Assembly: GCF_050633145.1 (NCBI RefSeq)
Contig: NZ_JBOEFY010000026.1
Location: forward strand, 154,630 to 218,629
From: Kordia sp050633145
GTDB lineage: Bacteria; Bacteroidota; Bacteroidia; Flavobacteriales; Flavobacteriaceae
Direction of reading: 5' to 3'
Length of the DNA stretch: 64,000 nucleotides
Of this stretch, positions 53,268 to 62,197 are shown in pieces. The notes under the pieces were generated by a model that saw only the letters and a program-made list of their open reading frames with translations, was not told the DNA's origin and searched no databases. Made by a program: the position numbers and the translations under genes. Within the stretch, counting starts at the first letter, position 1. The number at the start of each line of letters is the position of its first letter.

Positions 53268-55034
53268 CTACACCGTTTCCTGCTGAATAAATTGTACTTC
53301 GTATAAGTTTTTGTAGTATCCGTTATTGATTTGCAATAACTCTTCGTGTGAACCTTGCTCTACTATTTCTCCTGCATCCATCACAATAATTGTATCTGCT
53401 TTTTTGATTGTTGCCAATCTGTGCGCAATAACAATGGAAGTTCTTCCTTTTGTAATGGTATCTGTAGCGTTTTGAATGAGTTGTTCCGAGTGCGAATCCA
53501 CCGATGAGGTTGCTTCATCCAAGATTAAAATCCTAGGATTTGTTACATAGGCACGTAAAAACGAGATTAATTGTCGTTGCCCAGAAGAAAGCATACTTCC
53601 ACGCTCTTTTACGTTGTATTCGTAATTGTTTGGCAAACTCATGATAAAATCGTGCACACCAATTTGTTTTGCAGCTGCTTCTACAGTTTCTCGCGTAATT
53701 GATGGATTTTGTAGAGTGATATTGTTTAAAATAGTATCTGCAAACAAGAATACATCTTGTAATACAACCGCTATTTTTTCACGCAATGCAGCCAATTTCA
53801 CATCATTAATATCAACTCCATCAATAGTAATTGTTCCAGCATCAATTTCGTAAAAACGATTTAATAAATTGATGATGGTAGATTTTCCTGCTCCAGTAGC
53901 TCCAACAATGGCGACTGTTTGTCCTTGCTTGACATCAAATGAGATTCCGTGCAACACTTCTTCATCTTTTACATAAGAAAAACGTACATCTTTAAATGCT
54001 AAATTTCCTTTGATAGCCAAATTCGCCTGAGTACCTGTATCTTCTATTTTACTATCAGTATCTAAAATTTCAAAAATACGTCCGGCTGCCACCATTCCCA
54101 TTTGTAACGTATTGAATTTATCTGCAATTTGTCGCAACGGCCTAAAAAGCATACCAATCATCATTATAAATGCTACAATATCTCCTGGTTTTACAGATGC
54201 ATCTGTTGCAGAAAGCAATCCTCCATACCAAACAATTAACCCAACCGCAATGGAATTGGCTAAATCTGGAATTGGGAAGAAAATAGAGTTGTACCAAATG
54301 GTTTTGAGCCATCCTTGTTTATGCTTTTGATTGATGGCTTTAAAATTGTCATATTCTGTTTTTTCTCTTGAAAATAATTGTACAATCTTCATTCCTGTGA
54401 CGCGTTCTTGTACAAAGGAATTTAGATTTGAAATTTGGGCACGTACATCTTCAAAAGCCGATTTCATTGCTTTTTGAAACACGCGTGTAGCGTAAATTAT
54501 TACTGGAAGAATCGCAAAAACAATTAAGGATAGTTTCCAGCTCATCCACAACATAACACCCATTACTACAAGCATTTTTAGTAAATCTGCAATGATAACA
54601 AATAATCCTTGACTAAAGATACTCGCAATCGTTTCAATGTCACTTACAGCTCTTGTTACTAGGCGTCCGACCGAAGAAGTATCATAATACGCCATCTTAA
54701 ATCGCAACATGTGATGAAATAATTTTTGTCGAATGTCTTTTACAATGGTTTGCCCGAGCCAATTTGCATAGAAAACAAATAGAAACTGAAAAATTACTTC
54801 CAACAATAATACACCTAACATGTATAAGATATAGGTCAATAAACCATCTTTATCTTTAGGAAAAATATAATCGTCTATTGTAATTTTTAATAAAATTGGG
54901 CGCGCAACCGCAAACACAGACAATAATATTGCTGAGATTGCTACAAAATACAGTGTAGTTTTGTAGGGATATGTATAGGTCAATAATCTTTTAAAAAGAC
55001 CAAAATCAAATACTTTTCCTGTTACTTTAGCCAT
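53268..55034 (-). CDS. ABC exporter, MsbA/multidrug type
   Basis: 588 aa. Six transmembrane helices in the first ~320 residues with the intracellular loop VGRLVTRAVSDIETI and ERVTGMKIVQLF. The ATPase has GATGAGKSTI (Walker A), LSSGQRQ (signature), ILILDEATSSVD (Walker B) and IAHRLAT (switch). A homodimeric lipid-A or multidrug exporter by family. Its ATG overlaps the end of truA by 8 nt. Confidence 0.92.
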   Translation of the reverse strand: MAKVTGKVFDFGLFKRLLTYTYPYKTTLYFVAISAILLSVFAVARPILLKITIDDYIFPKDKDGLLTYILYMLGVLLLEVIFQFLFVFYANWLGQTIVKDIRQKLFHHMLRFKMAYYDTSSVGRLVTRAVSDIETIASIFSQGLFVIIADLLKMLVVMGVMLWMSWKLSLIVFAILPVIIYATRVFQKAMKSAFEDVRAQISNLNSFVQERVTGMKIVQLFSREKTEYDNFKAINQKHKQGWLKTIWYNSIFFPIPDLANSIAVGLIVWYGGLLSATDASVKPGDIVAFIMMIGMLFRPLRQIADKFNTLQMGMVAAGRIFEILDTDSKIEDTGTQANLAIKGNLAFKDVRFSYVKDEEVLHGISFDVKQGQTVAIVGATGAGKSTIINLLNRFYEIDAGTITIDGVDINDVKLAALREKIAVVLQDVFLFADTILNNITLQNPSITRETVEAAAKQIGVHDFIMSLPNNYEYNVKERGSMLSSGQRQLISFLRAYVTNPRILILDEATSSVDSHSEQLIQNATDTITKGRTSIVIAHRLATIKKADTIIVMDAGEIVEQGSHEELLQINNGYYKNLYEVQFIQQETV

Positions 55035-55779
55035 TGATTGTAAAAGTTTCTGCCGGATAGGTTACCGCGGTTAAATATAAAGCTTTTCCAGGCACCGAAG
55101 TTCCTGCTTTGTTTCGATCTCTCGATTCTATAATTTCTTTAAAATCTGCTATGGATAGTTTCCCCAATCCTACGTCTAATAGCGTTCCTACAATAGCGCG
55201 AACCATGTTTCTAAGAAAACGATCGGCGCGAATAGTAAATATTAATAATTCATCTTTTTGTTCCCAAAATGCTTTTTCTAACTTACAGATATAGGTTTTT
55301 ACATCGGTATGCGTTTTCGAAAAACATTTAAAATCATCGTAATTGAATAATTCTTTTGCCGCCAAATTCATCAACTCAATATCTAGTTTCTTATAAACTG
55401 TGTGTGCCGATTGATTGTGAAATGGATTCTTTTCTGAAACAATCCAGTATTCATAGGTTCTACCTGTAGCATCAAATCGCGCATGTGCATCTTCTTTGAC
55501 AGAATGAATTTCTTGAATTGCTACATCTTTTGGCAAGAATGAATTCAGCTTAAGCGTCAGTTCTGATTGATTAAATTGTATATCGGTATCAAAATGAGCA
55601 TACATTTGCTTGGCATGTACGCCTGCATCTGTACGTCCTGCGCCAACAATAGCGACTTCTGATCGCAACAAAACAGACAAGGCTTTTTCAATAACTTCTT
55701 GCACAGAAATATCATTCGGTTGATTTTGCCAACCGTGATATTTTTCGCCATTATAAGAAAGTTCTATGAAGTATCTCAA
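55027..55779 (-). CDS. truA: tRNA pseudouridine(38-40) synthase
   Basis: 250 aa. The catalytic Asp is Asp51 in GAGRTDAGVHA; the N-terminal YFIELSYNGEKYHGWQNQP and the C-terminal RADRFLRNMVRAIVGTLLDVG are signature segments. Converts uridines 38-40 of the anticodon stem-loop to pseudouridine. It is cotranscribed with the ABC exporter gene, whose start lies inside its end, and divergent from the phosphoesterase gene. Confidence 0.96.
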   Translation of the reverse strand: MRYFIELSYNGEKYHGWQNQPNDISVQEVIEKALSVLLRSEVAIVGAGRTDAGVHAKQMYAHFDTDIQFNQSELTLKLNSFLPKDVAIQEIHSVKEDAHARFDATGRTYEYWIVSEKNPFHNQSAHTVYKKLDIELMNLAAKELFNYDDFKCFSKTHTDVKTYICKLEKAFWEQKDELLIFTIRADRFLRNMVRAIVGTLLDVGLGKLSIADFKEIIESRDRNKAGTSVPGKALYLTAVTYPAETFTING

Positions 55780-55881
55780 GGTAATATTTGCTACTTTTGT
55801 TTCAGACTCACAAAGATAAGTTTTAATTCATTAGTTTGTGTGAATTCTCAATTATTTAGCAAACTTTTAAGGAGAAATTTC

Positions 55882-56379
55882 ATGAAGAAAATTTTACTAT
55901 TATCAGATACACATAGTCATATTGACGATCAAATTTTAAAACATGTTGAGTATGCCGATGAAGTATGGCATGCTGGCGATATTGGCGATTTGTCTGTGAC
56001 AGATACCATTCAGAAATTAAAACCTTTGCGCGGCGTGTATGGGAATATAGATAATGATAAAGCGCGTATGGAATTTCCAGAACACAATCGTTTTATGTGT
56101 GAAGGTGTCGATGTTTGGATAACGCATATTGGTGGTTATCCGAATAAGTATAATGTGCGTGTGCGCGAAGAAATTCGTCAAAATCCACCGCAACTCTTTA
56201 TTTGCGGACATTCACATATTTTAAAAGTGATGTTTGATAAAAAATTGAATTTGCTACATATGAATCCTGGCGCCTGCGGAAAACACGGTTTTCATAAGGT
56301 ACGAACGATGCTCCGTTTTGTGATTGATAAAGACAAAATCAAAGATTTAGAAATTATTGAACTTGCCAATCGGCATTAG
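55882..56379 (+). CDS. YfcE-like metallophosphoesterase
   Basis: 165 aa from the ATG at 55882. An earlier ATG at 55699 would overlap truA and add 61 residues without family resemblance. AAGGAG at 55869-55874, seven nt before the ATG, is a rare clear Shine-Dalgarno in this window and supports this start. Metal ligands in LLLSDTHSHID, HAGDIGD, YGNIDND, ITHIGGYP and ICGHSHI are those of YfcE-type phosphodiesterases. Cytoplasmic, substrate unknown. Confidence 0.93.
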   Translation: MKKILLLSDTHSHIDDQILKHVEYADEVWHAGDIGDLSVTDTIQKLKPLRGVYGNIDNDKARMEFPEHNRFMCEGVDVWITHIGGYPNKYNVRVREEIRQNPPQLFICGHSHILKVMFDKKLNLLHMNPGACGKHGFHKVRTMLRFVIDKDKIKDLEIIELANRH

Positions 56380-56391
56380 TTTACTTCATAA

Positions 56392-56425
56392 AAAAACTCC
56401 AAAGTATGGCTACTTTGGAGTTTTT
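56392..56425. terminator. Bidirectional terminator between the phosphoesterase and DUF4293 genes
   Basis: AAAAACTCCAAAGTA (56392-56406) pairs perfectly with TACTTTGGAGTTTTT (56411-56425), a 15-bp stem with loop TGGC. It serves the two convergent genes. Confidence 0.92.
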
Positions 56426-56453
56426 ACGCACTAAGATTACTAAGATGTTAGGT

Positions 56454-56867
56454 TTATCGTAATCGATCTACAGATTTTACAAGGTCTTCATCCTTTTTAA
56501 TTGCTCGGTTTGCGAGCACTAATAAAACGATAGAAATAAGAGGAAGAACGACCCCAATACCTTTCTCCGAAATTTTATCAATCTCTCCAGATACGCTTAG
56601 CATTCGATATACAAATATCCCTAATAAAATAAGGTGAAATAAGATGTTGAAACGATTCAACACAAATTGTAATTTTCTATTTTTAAATAAAAAGATAGTG
56701 ATTAAAGCCAATGCAGCAGATGCCATAAACAATCCTAAGTACAAAGGATCATCTTTAGCGAATACTTCTACTTTATCTTCTAGTGTATATAAACTGAATA
56801 CAAATGTTAGACCGCCAGCAATTGCTGCGACTAATAACATGTATAAACTTTGTATTCTTTGAATCAT
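56454..56867 (-). CDS. DUF4293 family membrane protein
   Basis: 137 aa with four predicted transmembrane helices (LYMLLVAAIAGGLTFVFSLY, LYLGLFMASAALALITIFLF, NILFHLILLGIFVYRML, VVLPLISIVLLVLANRA). The N-terminal MIQRIQSLYML is the signature of DUF4293, a family confined to Bacteroidetes. Function unknown. It is adjacent to rho, a common neighbour in this group. Confidence 0.85.
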   Translation of the reverse strand: MIQRIQSLYMLLVAAIAGGLTFVFSLYTLEDKVEVFAKDDPLYLGLFMASAALALITIFLFKNRKLQFVLNRFNILFHLILLGIFVYRMLSVSGEIDKISEKGIGVVLPLISIVLLVLANRAIKKDEDLVKSVDRLR

Positions 56868-57046
56868 ATCTTAAAATTGGATCACAAAAATAATAGTTCT
56901 TTTCATAAAATACTATTTTGTTTATTAAAATAAATTTGTATTATTGCATAGACAATTCATAATCTATTGTTACTAATAGATTTACACACTTCATTACGAG
57001 TATTATCACTCACTTTTTCAAAAAACAATTTATTACAAGCCAATAC

Positions 57047-58789
57047 ATGTTAGAAATATCAGAATTAAAAAGCAAAAAACTTCCCGAATTACAGGAAATA
57101 GCCAAAACCTTAGCTGTTCCAAAATATAGAACTTTAAAAAAACTAGACTTAATTTATAAGATATTAGATCTTCAAGCTAGTAACCCTGAGTCTGTTGCTC
57201 CAATTACAAAAGCAGAACCTAAAGCAAAAACAGAGGACGCTTCAACAAAGAGAAAGCGAATTAAAAGAGAACCTAATCAACGAAACGATAAGCAACCTTC
57301 TCCCCAAAAGCCAACTCCTCCTAAAGAAGCAACTCCTCCTCAAAAAAAACAAGTTAAAGCTACTTCTGAAAAATCTAACACACCGGCTCCTAAACAACAA
57401 AATAAACCTACTCACAAACCAGCAGATAAGAATCAAAAAAATACAGCTCCACAAGCTAAAAAAGATGATTCAAAGAAATCTGAAAGTGATAATTCAGATG
57501 CTAAGAGTACTAGTAGTAGCAATAACAACAATAATAAGAAGCAACAGAATAACAACAAACACAATAATAAGAAAGATCATTCGCAACAGAATAAGCACAA
57601 CAAGAAAGATCATTCACACAAAAACAACGGAAATAAAGATCAACGCAATCGCTACCGCGAACCTGATTTTGAATTTGATGGGATTATTGAAAGCGAAGGT
57701 GTTTTAGACATTATGCAAGATGGTTATGGATTTTTAAGATCATCAGATTATAATTATTTATCATCTCCAGATGATATTTATGTATCACAATCACAAATTC
57801 GTTTATTTGGATTAAAAACTGGAGATACAGTATTAGGAATTGTTCGCCCTCCAAAAGAAGGAGAAAAGTATTTCCCTTTAATTAAAGTAAGTAAAATAAA
57901 TGGATTAGATCCACAAGTGGTACGTGACCGTGTTGCTTTTGAACATTTAACTCCATTGTTCCCAGATGAAAAATTCAATTTAGCGGAACGTCAAAGCACA
58001 ATTTCTACGCGAATCATGGATTTGTTTTCTCCTATTGGAAAAGGACAAAGAGGAATGATTGTTTCTCAGCCAAAAACTGGTAAAACCATGTTACTGAAAG
58101 ATGTTGCTAATGCTATTGCAGCCAATCATCCTGAAGTATATCAAATTGTTTTATTAATTGATGAACGTCCTGAAGAAGTTACCGATATGCAGCGTAATGT
58201 AAAAGGTGAAGTAATTGCTTCAACGTTTGACAAAGAAGCAACTGATCACGTAAAAGTGGCAAATATTGTTTTAGAGAAAGCAAAACGTTTGGTAGAATGT
58301 GGACATGATGTAGTTATTTTATTAGACTCTATTACAAGATTGGCTAGAGCATATAACACCGTACAACCTGCTTCTGGAAAAATACTTAGTGGTGGTGTGG
58401 ATGCAAACGCGTTACACAAACCAAAACGTTTCTTTGGAGCTGCACGTAATATTGAAGGTGGTGGATCATTATCTATCATTGCTACTGCATTGACAGAAAC
58501 TGGATCTAAGATGGATGAGGTAATTTTTGAAGAGTTTAAAGGAACTGGTAATATGGAGCTTCAATTGGATCGTAAGATTTCTAATAGAAGAATTTTCCCT
58601 GCAATTGACCTTACTTCTTCAAGTACACGTAGAGACGATTTATTACTTGATCAGAACACAATTCAACGTATGTGGGTAATGCGTAAATACTTAGCAGATA
58701 TGAACCCTGTAGAAGCAATGGAATTCATTAACCAACGCATTAAACAAACTAGAAACAACGAAGAGTTTTTAATATCTATGAATGCATAG
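57047..58789 (+). CDS. rho: Transcription termination factor Rho
   Basis: 580 aa against 419 in E. coli. The Rho N-terminal helical domain (MLEISELKSKKLPELQEIAK) is followed by an insert at residues ~50-204 rich in Lys, Asn, Gln, Pro and Ser, low complexity and probably disordered. The RNA-binding cold-shock-like domain (DFDGIIESEGVLDIMQDGYGFLRSS) and the RecA-like ATPase follow, with QPKTGKT at 341-347 (Walker A), VILLDSITRLARAYN (Walker B) and GTGNMELQLDRK. Lys/Asn-rich inserts are typical of Bacteroidota Rho and may help phase separation or RNA capture (family knowledge; role inferred). Confidence 0.96.
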   Translation: MLEISELKSKKLPELQEIAKTLAVPKYRTLKKLDLIYKILDLQASNPESVAPITKAEPKAKTEDASTKRKRIKREPNQRNDKQPSPQKPTPPKEATPPQKKQVKATSEKSNTPAPKQQNKPTHKPADKNQKNTAPQAKKDDSKKSESDNSDAKSTSSSNNNNNKKQQNNNKHNNKKDHSQQNKHNKKDHSHKNNGNKDQRNRYREPDFEFDGIIESEGVLDIMQDGYGFLRSSDYNYLSSPDDIYVSQSQIRLFGLKTGDTVLGIVRPPKEGEKYFPLIKVSKINGLDPQVVRDRVAFEHLTPLFPDEKFNLAERQSTISTRIMDLFSPIGKGQRGMIVSQPKTGKTMLLKDVANAIAANHPEVYQIVLLIDERPEEVTDMQRNVKGEVIASTFDKEATDHVKVANIVLEKAKRLVECGHDVVILLDSITRLARAYNTVQPASGKILSGGVDANALHKPKRFFGAARNIEGGGSLSIIATALTETGSKMDEVIFEEFKGTGNMELQLDRKISNRRIFPAIDLTSSSTRRDDLLLDQNTIQRMWVMRKYLADMNPVEAMEFINQRIKQTRNNEEFLISMNA

Positions 58790-58815
58790 TTAACGAAACA
58801 TTTACTATAAATTAT

Positions 58816-58849
58816 AAAAAGCTGCTCAATACATATTGAGCAGCTTTTT
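58816..58849 (+). terminator. Terminator after rho
   Basis: AAAAAGCTGCTCAAT (58816-58830) pairs perfectly with ATTGAGCAGCTTTTT (58835-58849), loop ACAT. Confidence 0.92.
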
Positions 58850-58884
58850 TATTTTAGAGTTTTCAGGAAAAAATGAGATACAAA

Positions 58885-58909
58885 AAAACTCCAAATAAAT
58901 TGGAGTTTT
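58885..58909 (-). terminator. Terminator after rpsT
   Basis: AAAACTCCAA (58885-58894) pairs with TTGGAGTTTT (58900-58909), 5-nt loop, T-rich beyond on the minus strand. Confidence 0.8.
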
Positions 58910-58936
58910 ACAATGTATTTTTAATAAGTGCTTTTA

Positions 58937-59188
58937 TTATAGAGCACCTACGTGTTTTGTTAATTTAGATTTTAAATTAGCAGCTTTATTATTATGAATA
59001 ATATTACGCTTTGCTAACTTATCAATCATAGAAGTTACATTAGATAATAAAGCTTCAGCTTCTTTCTTATCAGTAACTGATTTTAATTTCTTAATAGCGT
59101 TACGAGTTGTTTTATGCTGGTATCTATTTCTTAGACGCTTTGACTCGTTACTTCTAATTCTTTTTAATGCTGACTTATGATTTGCCAT
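58937..59188 (-). CDS. rpsT: 30S ribosomal protein S20
   Basis: 83 aa, basic and helical: MANHKSALKRIRSNESKRLRNRYQHK is the conserved N-terminus, KRNIIHNNKAANLKSKL the conserved C-terminal motif. Monocistronic, between the terminator above and the two tRNA-Glu genes. Confidence 0.97.
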   Translation of the reverse strand: MANHKSALKRIRSNESKRLRNRYQHKTTRNAIKKLKSVTDKKEAEALLSNVTSMIDKLAKRNIIHNNKAANLKSKLTKHVGAL

Positions 59189-59226
59189 CTCTCTTCTTAA
59201 TTATCTTTTTTAAACTTAATGTTTAG

Positions 59227-59298
59227 TAGCCCGTAGGGGATTCGAACCCCTGTTACCAGGATGAAAACCTGGCGTCCTAACCCCTAGACGAACGGGCC
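59227..59298 (-). tRNA. tRNA-Glu (anticodon TTC)
   Basis: 72 nt. On the minus strand it starts GGCCCGT and ends ACGGGCTA; the anticodon loop TTTTCAT gives anticodon TTC between CCAGG/CCTGG stems; T arm GGGGTTCGAATCCCC. The 3' CCA is not encoded. Identical to the copy at 59371-59442. Confidence 0.95.
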
Positions 59299-59370
59299 AT
59301 CATTTTTCAATGAGGGTGCAAATTTAAATTATAATTTCAAATTTGCAAATAAACTTACAGAAAAAATTGG

Positions 59371-59442
59371 TAGCCCGTAGGGGATTCGAACCCCTGTTAC
59401 CAGGATGAAAACCTGGCGTCCTAACCCCTAGACGAACGGGCC
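59371..59442 (-). tRNA. tRNA-Glu (anticodon TTC), second copy
   Basis: Same 72-nt sequence as the tRNA at 59227-59298, separated from it by 72 nt. Upstream copy in the transcript. The 3' CCA is not encoded. Confidence 0.95.
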
Positions 59443-59520
59443 ATTATTTCTGTTAGCGGATGCAAAAATACAACTATTTTTATATGCTCCAACTATTTTT
59501 AAAAGTTTTTTTACTTTTTT

Positions 59521-60999
59521 TTAATATGCTTTCGCAAATAAGACTCTTTTAGTCGATTTCTGCCCCGAATATACACATTTTCCTTCTTCTTCCAAAGCTT
59601 CTAATGGAATACATCGAATTGTTGCTTTAGTTAATTCTTTGATTTTATTCTCAGTCTCCTCAGTACCATCCCAATGCGCTGAAATAAACCCTCCTTTTTT
59701 ATTTATAATATTTTTAAATTCTTCAAAAGTATCTACAGTCGTGGTATGCTCATCTCTGTAATTCTTAGCTTTTGTAAATAAATCTTCTTGAATCGTCTCT
59801 AAAAGACTTAAAACAGTTTCTACAGCGTCTTCTTGTGCTACAGATTGCTTTTCAAATGTATCCCTACGTGCAATTTCAAGCGTTCCATTTTCCAAATCAC
59901 GTGCACCCATGGCAATACGTAACGGCACTCCTTTTAACTCCCATTCAGCAAATTTAGCTCCTGGACGCAATGTATCTCTTTTATCAAATTTAATAGAAAC
60001 TCCTTTTTCTTTTAATTGGTCTGAAATTTCTGCTACTTTCGCTGCAATTGCTTCAAATTGCTCTTCATTTCTATATATAGGAACAAAAACAACCTGAATT
60101 GGTGCTAGTTTTGGTGGTAATACCAATCCAGCATCATCACTGTGTGTCATTATTAATCCACCCATAAGTCGTGTAGAAACTCCCCAAGAAGTAGCCCACA
60201 CCAATTCTTGTTTTCCTTCTTTAGTTACATATTTCACATCAAAAGCTTCTGCAAAATTTTGTCCTAAGAAATGTGAAGTCCCAGCCTGCAACGCTTTTCC
60301 ATCTTGCATTAACGCTTCAATTGTATATGTATCTAATGCGCCTGCAAAACGTTCACTTTCTGTCTTTGCTCCTTTTACAACTGGCATAGCCATAAAATCT
60401 TCTGCAAATTCAGCATATACTTTTTGCATTAGTAATGATTCTGCTACTGCTTCACCTTTTGTTGCATGTGCTGTATGCCCTTCTTGCCATAAAAATTCTG
60501 CGGTTCTTAAAAATAAACGTGTACGCATTTCCCAACGAACTACATTTGCCCACTGATTTATTAAAATAGGTAAATCTCTATATGATTGAATCCAATTTTT
60601 ATATGTATTCCAAATAATAGCTTCACTTGTTGGTCGAACAATTAATTCTTCTTCAAGTTTAGCATTAGGGTCTACAATAAGTTTTCCTTCTTTGTCTGGA
60701 TCGCTTTTTAACCTATAATGAGTTACAACTGCACACTCTTTTGCAAAGCCTTCTGCATTTTTTTCTTCGGCTTCAAAGAGACTTTTAGGTACAAATAGTG
60801 GAAAATAAGCATTTTCATGCCCTGTTTCTTTAAACATTTTATCTAATTGAGCTTGCATTTTTTCCCAGATGGCATACCCGTAAGGCTTAATTACCATACA
60901 ACCTCTAACCGCCGAGTTTTCAGCTAAATCAGCCTTTACAACCAATTCGTTATACCATTTTGAATAGTCCTCAGACCTCTTTGTTAATTTCTTGCTCAT
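59521..60999 (-). CDS. proS: Prolyl-tRNA synthetase (short archaeal/eukaryal-like form)
   Basis: 492 aa, without the ~180-residue editing insertion of the E. coli enzyme. Class II motifs: YFPLFVPKSLF, VRPTSEAIIWNTYKNWIQSYRDLPILINQWANVVRWE (motif 2 region) and the C-terminal anticodon-binding domain with KFDKRDTLRPGAKFAEWELKGVPLRIAMG. It ends CVYSGQKSTKRVLFAKAY, the zinc-like C-terminus of the archaeal type with Tyr as the last residue. It charges tRNA-Pro. Followed by the tRNA-Glu pair. Confidence 0.96.
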   Translation of the reverse strand: MSKKLTKRSEDYSKWYNELVVKADLAENSAVRGCMVIKPYGYAIWEKMQAQLDKMFKETGHENAYFPLFVPKSLFEAEEKNAEGFAKECAVVTHYRLKSDPDKEGKLIVDPNAKLEEELIVRPTSEAIIWNTYKNWIQSYRDLPILINQWANVVRWEMRTRLFLRTAEFLWQEGHTAHATKGEAVAESLLMQKVYAEFAEDFMAMPVVKGAKTESERFAGALDTYTIEALMQDGKALQAGTSHFLGQNFAEAFDVKYVTKEGKQELVWATSWGVSTRLMGGLIMTHSDDAGLVLPPKLAPIQVVFVPIYRNEEQFEAIAAKVAEISDQLKEKGVSIKFDKRDTLRPGAKFAEWELKGVPLRIAMGARDLENGTLEIARRDTFEKQSVAQEDAVETVLSLLETIQEDLFTKAKNYRDEHTTTVDTFEEFKNIINKKGGFISAHWDGTEETENKIKELTKATIRCIPLEALEEEGKCVYSGQKSTKRVLFAKAY

Positions 61000-61063
61000 T
61001 CTTAGTAGTTTGGCACAAATATTGTGAATATGTTAAATAAAAAATAGTTTCGACAAAACTAAC

Positions 61064-61071
61064 TATTTTTG
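61064..61071 (+). promoter_or_regulatory. -7 promoter element of the Trp/Arg-repeat lipoprotein gene
   Basis: TATTTTTG, a match to TAnnTTTG, 28 nt before the ATG at 61100. AGGAG at 61093-61097 gives a ribosome-binding site two nt before the ATG. No clear -33 TTG. Confidence 0.5.
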
Positions 61072-61099
61072 TACTGTTCAACAATTAATTTTAGGAGAT

Positions 61100-62149
61100 A
61101 TGCGAGTAATTTACTATTTACAAAACAACATAAAGGCTATACATGTTTTAGCCATAACTTTTTTGACACTAACATCCTGTGGCACATATCAGCAAGCTAC
61201 ATACGATGATGGAATTTATAGTTCTGACGAACAAAGGAGAGAAACTGCTGAAGTTGTTAACAATGATGATAGTAACAATGCATATCAAAATTACTTTGAA
61301 CAAAAATCTTACGAAGCCGATGATCGTTACGGTGATGTGTTTACAGATGTAGAAGAATATTCTAGTCAAGGTGATGCTGAATCACAACCTGAAACAGACG
61401 TTGACGCAATTGGATACACAGAAAGCTATTCTCCTTGGGGTGAAACTGCAGAAAATATTACTATCAATGTATATGATAGCGGATGGAACAACTGGGGTTG
61501 GAATAACTGGGGTTGGAACAATTGGGGCTGGAATAGCTGGAGATGGAACCGCTGGGGTTGGAATCGCTGGGGCTGGGGAGGCTTCAACAATTATTGGGGC
61601 TGGGGAGGCTACAACAACTGGTGCTGGGGAGGCTTCAACAATTGGGGTTACGGACCATACTACGGATACGGACGTTCTCCTTATGGAAACTACGCATACA
61701 ACAGAGGAAGAAGAACTGCTTATGCTAATAGAGCCTATGCAAGCAGAAACGCTTATGCAAGATCTTTAAACAGAACAAATAGTCGCTACTCTAATACTCG
61801 CTCTACAAGAAGAAGCAACAACAATGCTAGAACTACTCGAAACACCAGAAACACTAGAGTTACAAGAAATACCCGAAATACAAGGAACACTAGAGCAACT
61901 AGAAATACTCGAAACACAAGAAATACTAGAGCAACCAGAAGTACTCGAAACACAAGGAATACTAGAGCTACAAGATCTACACGTTCTACAAGAAGTGCTC
62001 CTGTACGATCAAACTTTAATAATAGATCAAGAGTAAACAGCTCTTCTTCTTCAAGGTCATCAAGTGGTTCTTCTGCAAGATCATCATCTAGCAGCAGCTC
62101 AAGATCAAGTGGTAGCCGCGGTGGTTCAAGAAGAGGCGGAAGAAACTAA
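61100..62149 (+). CDS. Low-complexity lipoprotein with NWGW and RNT repeats
   Basis: 349 aa. Lipoprotein signal with lipobox TLTSC (Cys27). An acidic segment follows, then a tryptophan-rich repeat of WNNWGW/WNRWGW type (about residues 129-200) that turns into glycine/tyrosine-rich sequence. Then comes a long arginine-rich tract of ARNTRNTRNTRATRNT type (about 235-300) and a Ser/Arg-rich C-terminus ending SRGGSRRGGRN. The repeats are imperfect at codon level, so they are old. No known domain. It may be a surface or matrix protein; the Arg-rich tail could bind anionic polymers such as extracellular DNA or LPS (inference). Confidence 0.8.
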   Translation: MRVIYYLQNNIKAIHVLAITFLTLTSCGTYQQATYDDGIYSSDEQRRETAEVVNNDDSNNAYQNYFEQKSYEADDRYGDVFTDVEEYSSQGDAESQPETDVDAIGYTESYSPWGETAENITINVYDSGWNNWGWNNWGWNNWGWNSWRWNRWGWNRWGWGGFNNYWGWGGYNNWCWGGFNNWGYGPYYGYGRSPYGNYAYNRGRRTAYANRAYASRNAYARSLNRTNSRYSNTRSTRRSNNNARTTRNTRNTRVTRNTRNTRNTRATRNTRNTRNTRATRSTRNTRNTRATRSTRSTRSAPVRSNFNNRSRVNSSSSSRSSSGSSARSSSSSSSRSSGSRGGSRRGGRN

Positions 62150-62197
62150 AATCTATATTAATATATTTTATCCCTAAAAATAATACTATACTAAATT

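Noticed and set aside
57195..57707. 170-codon alternative frame in rho
   Set aside because: Shadow of the low-complexity Lys/Asn-rich insert.
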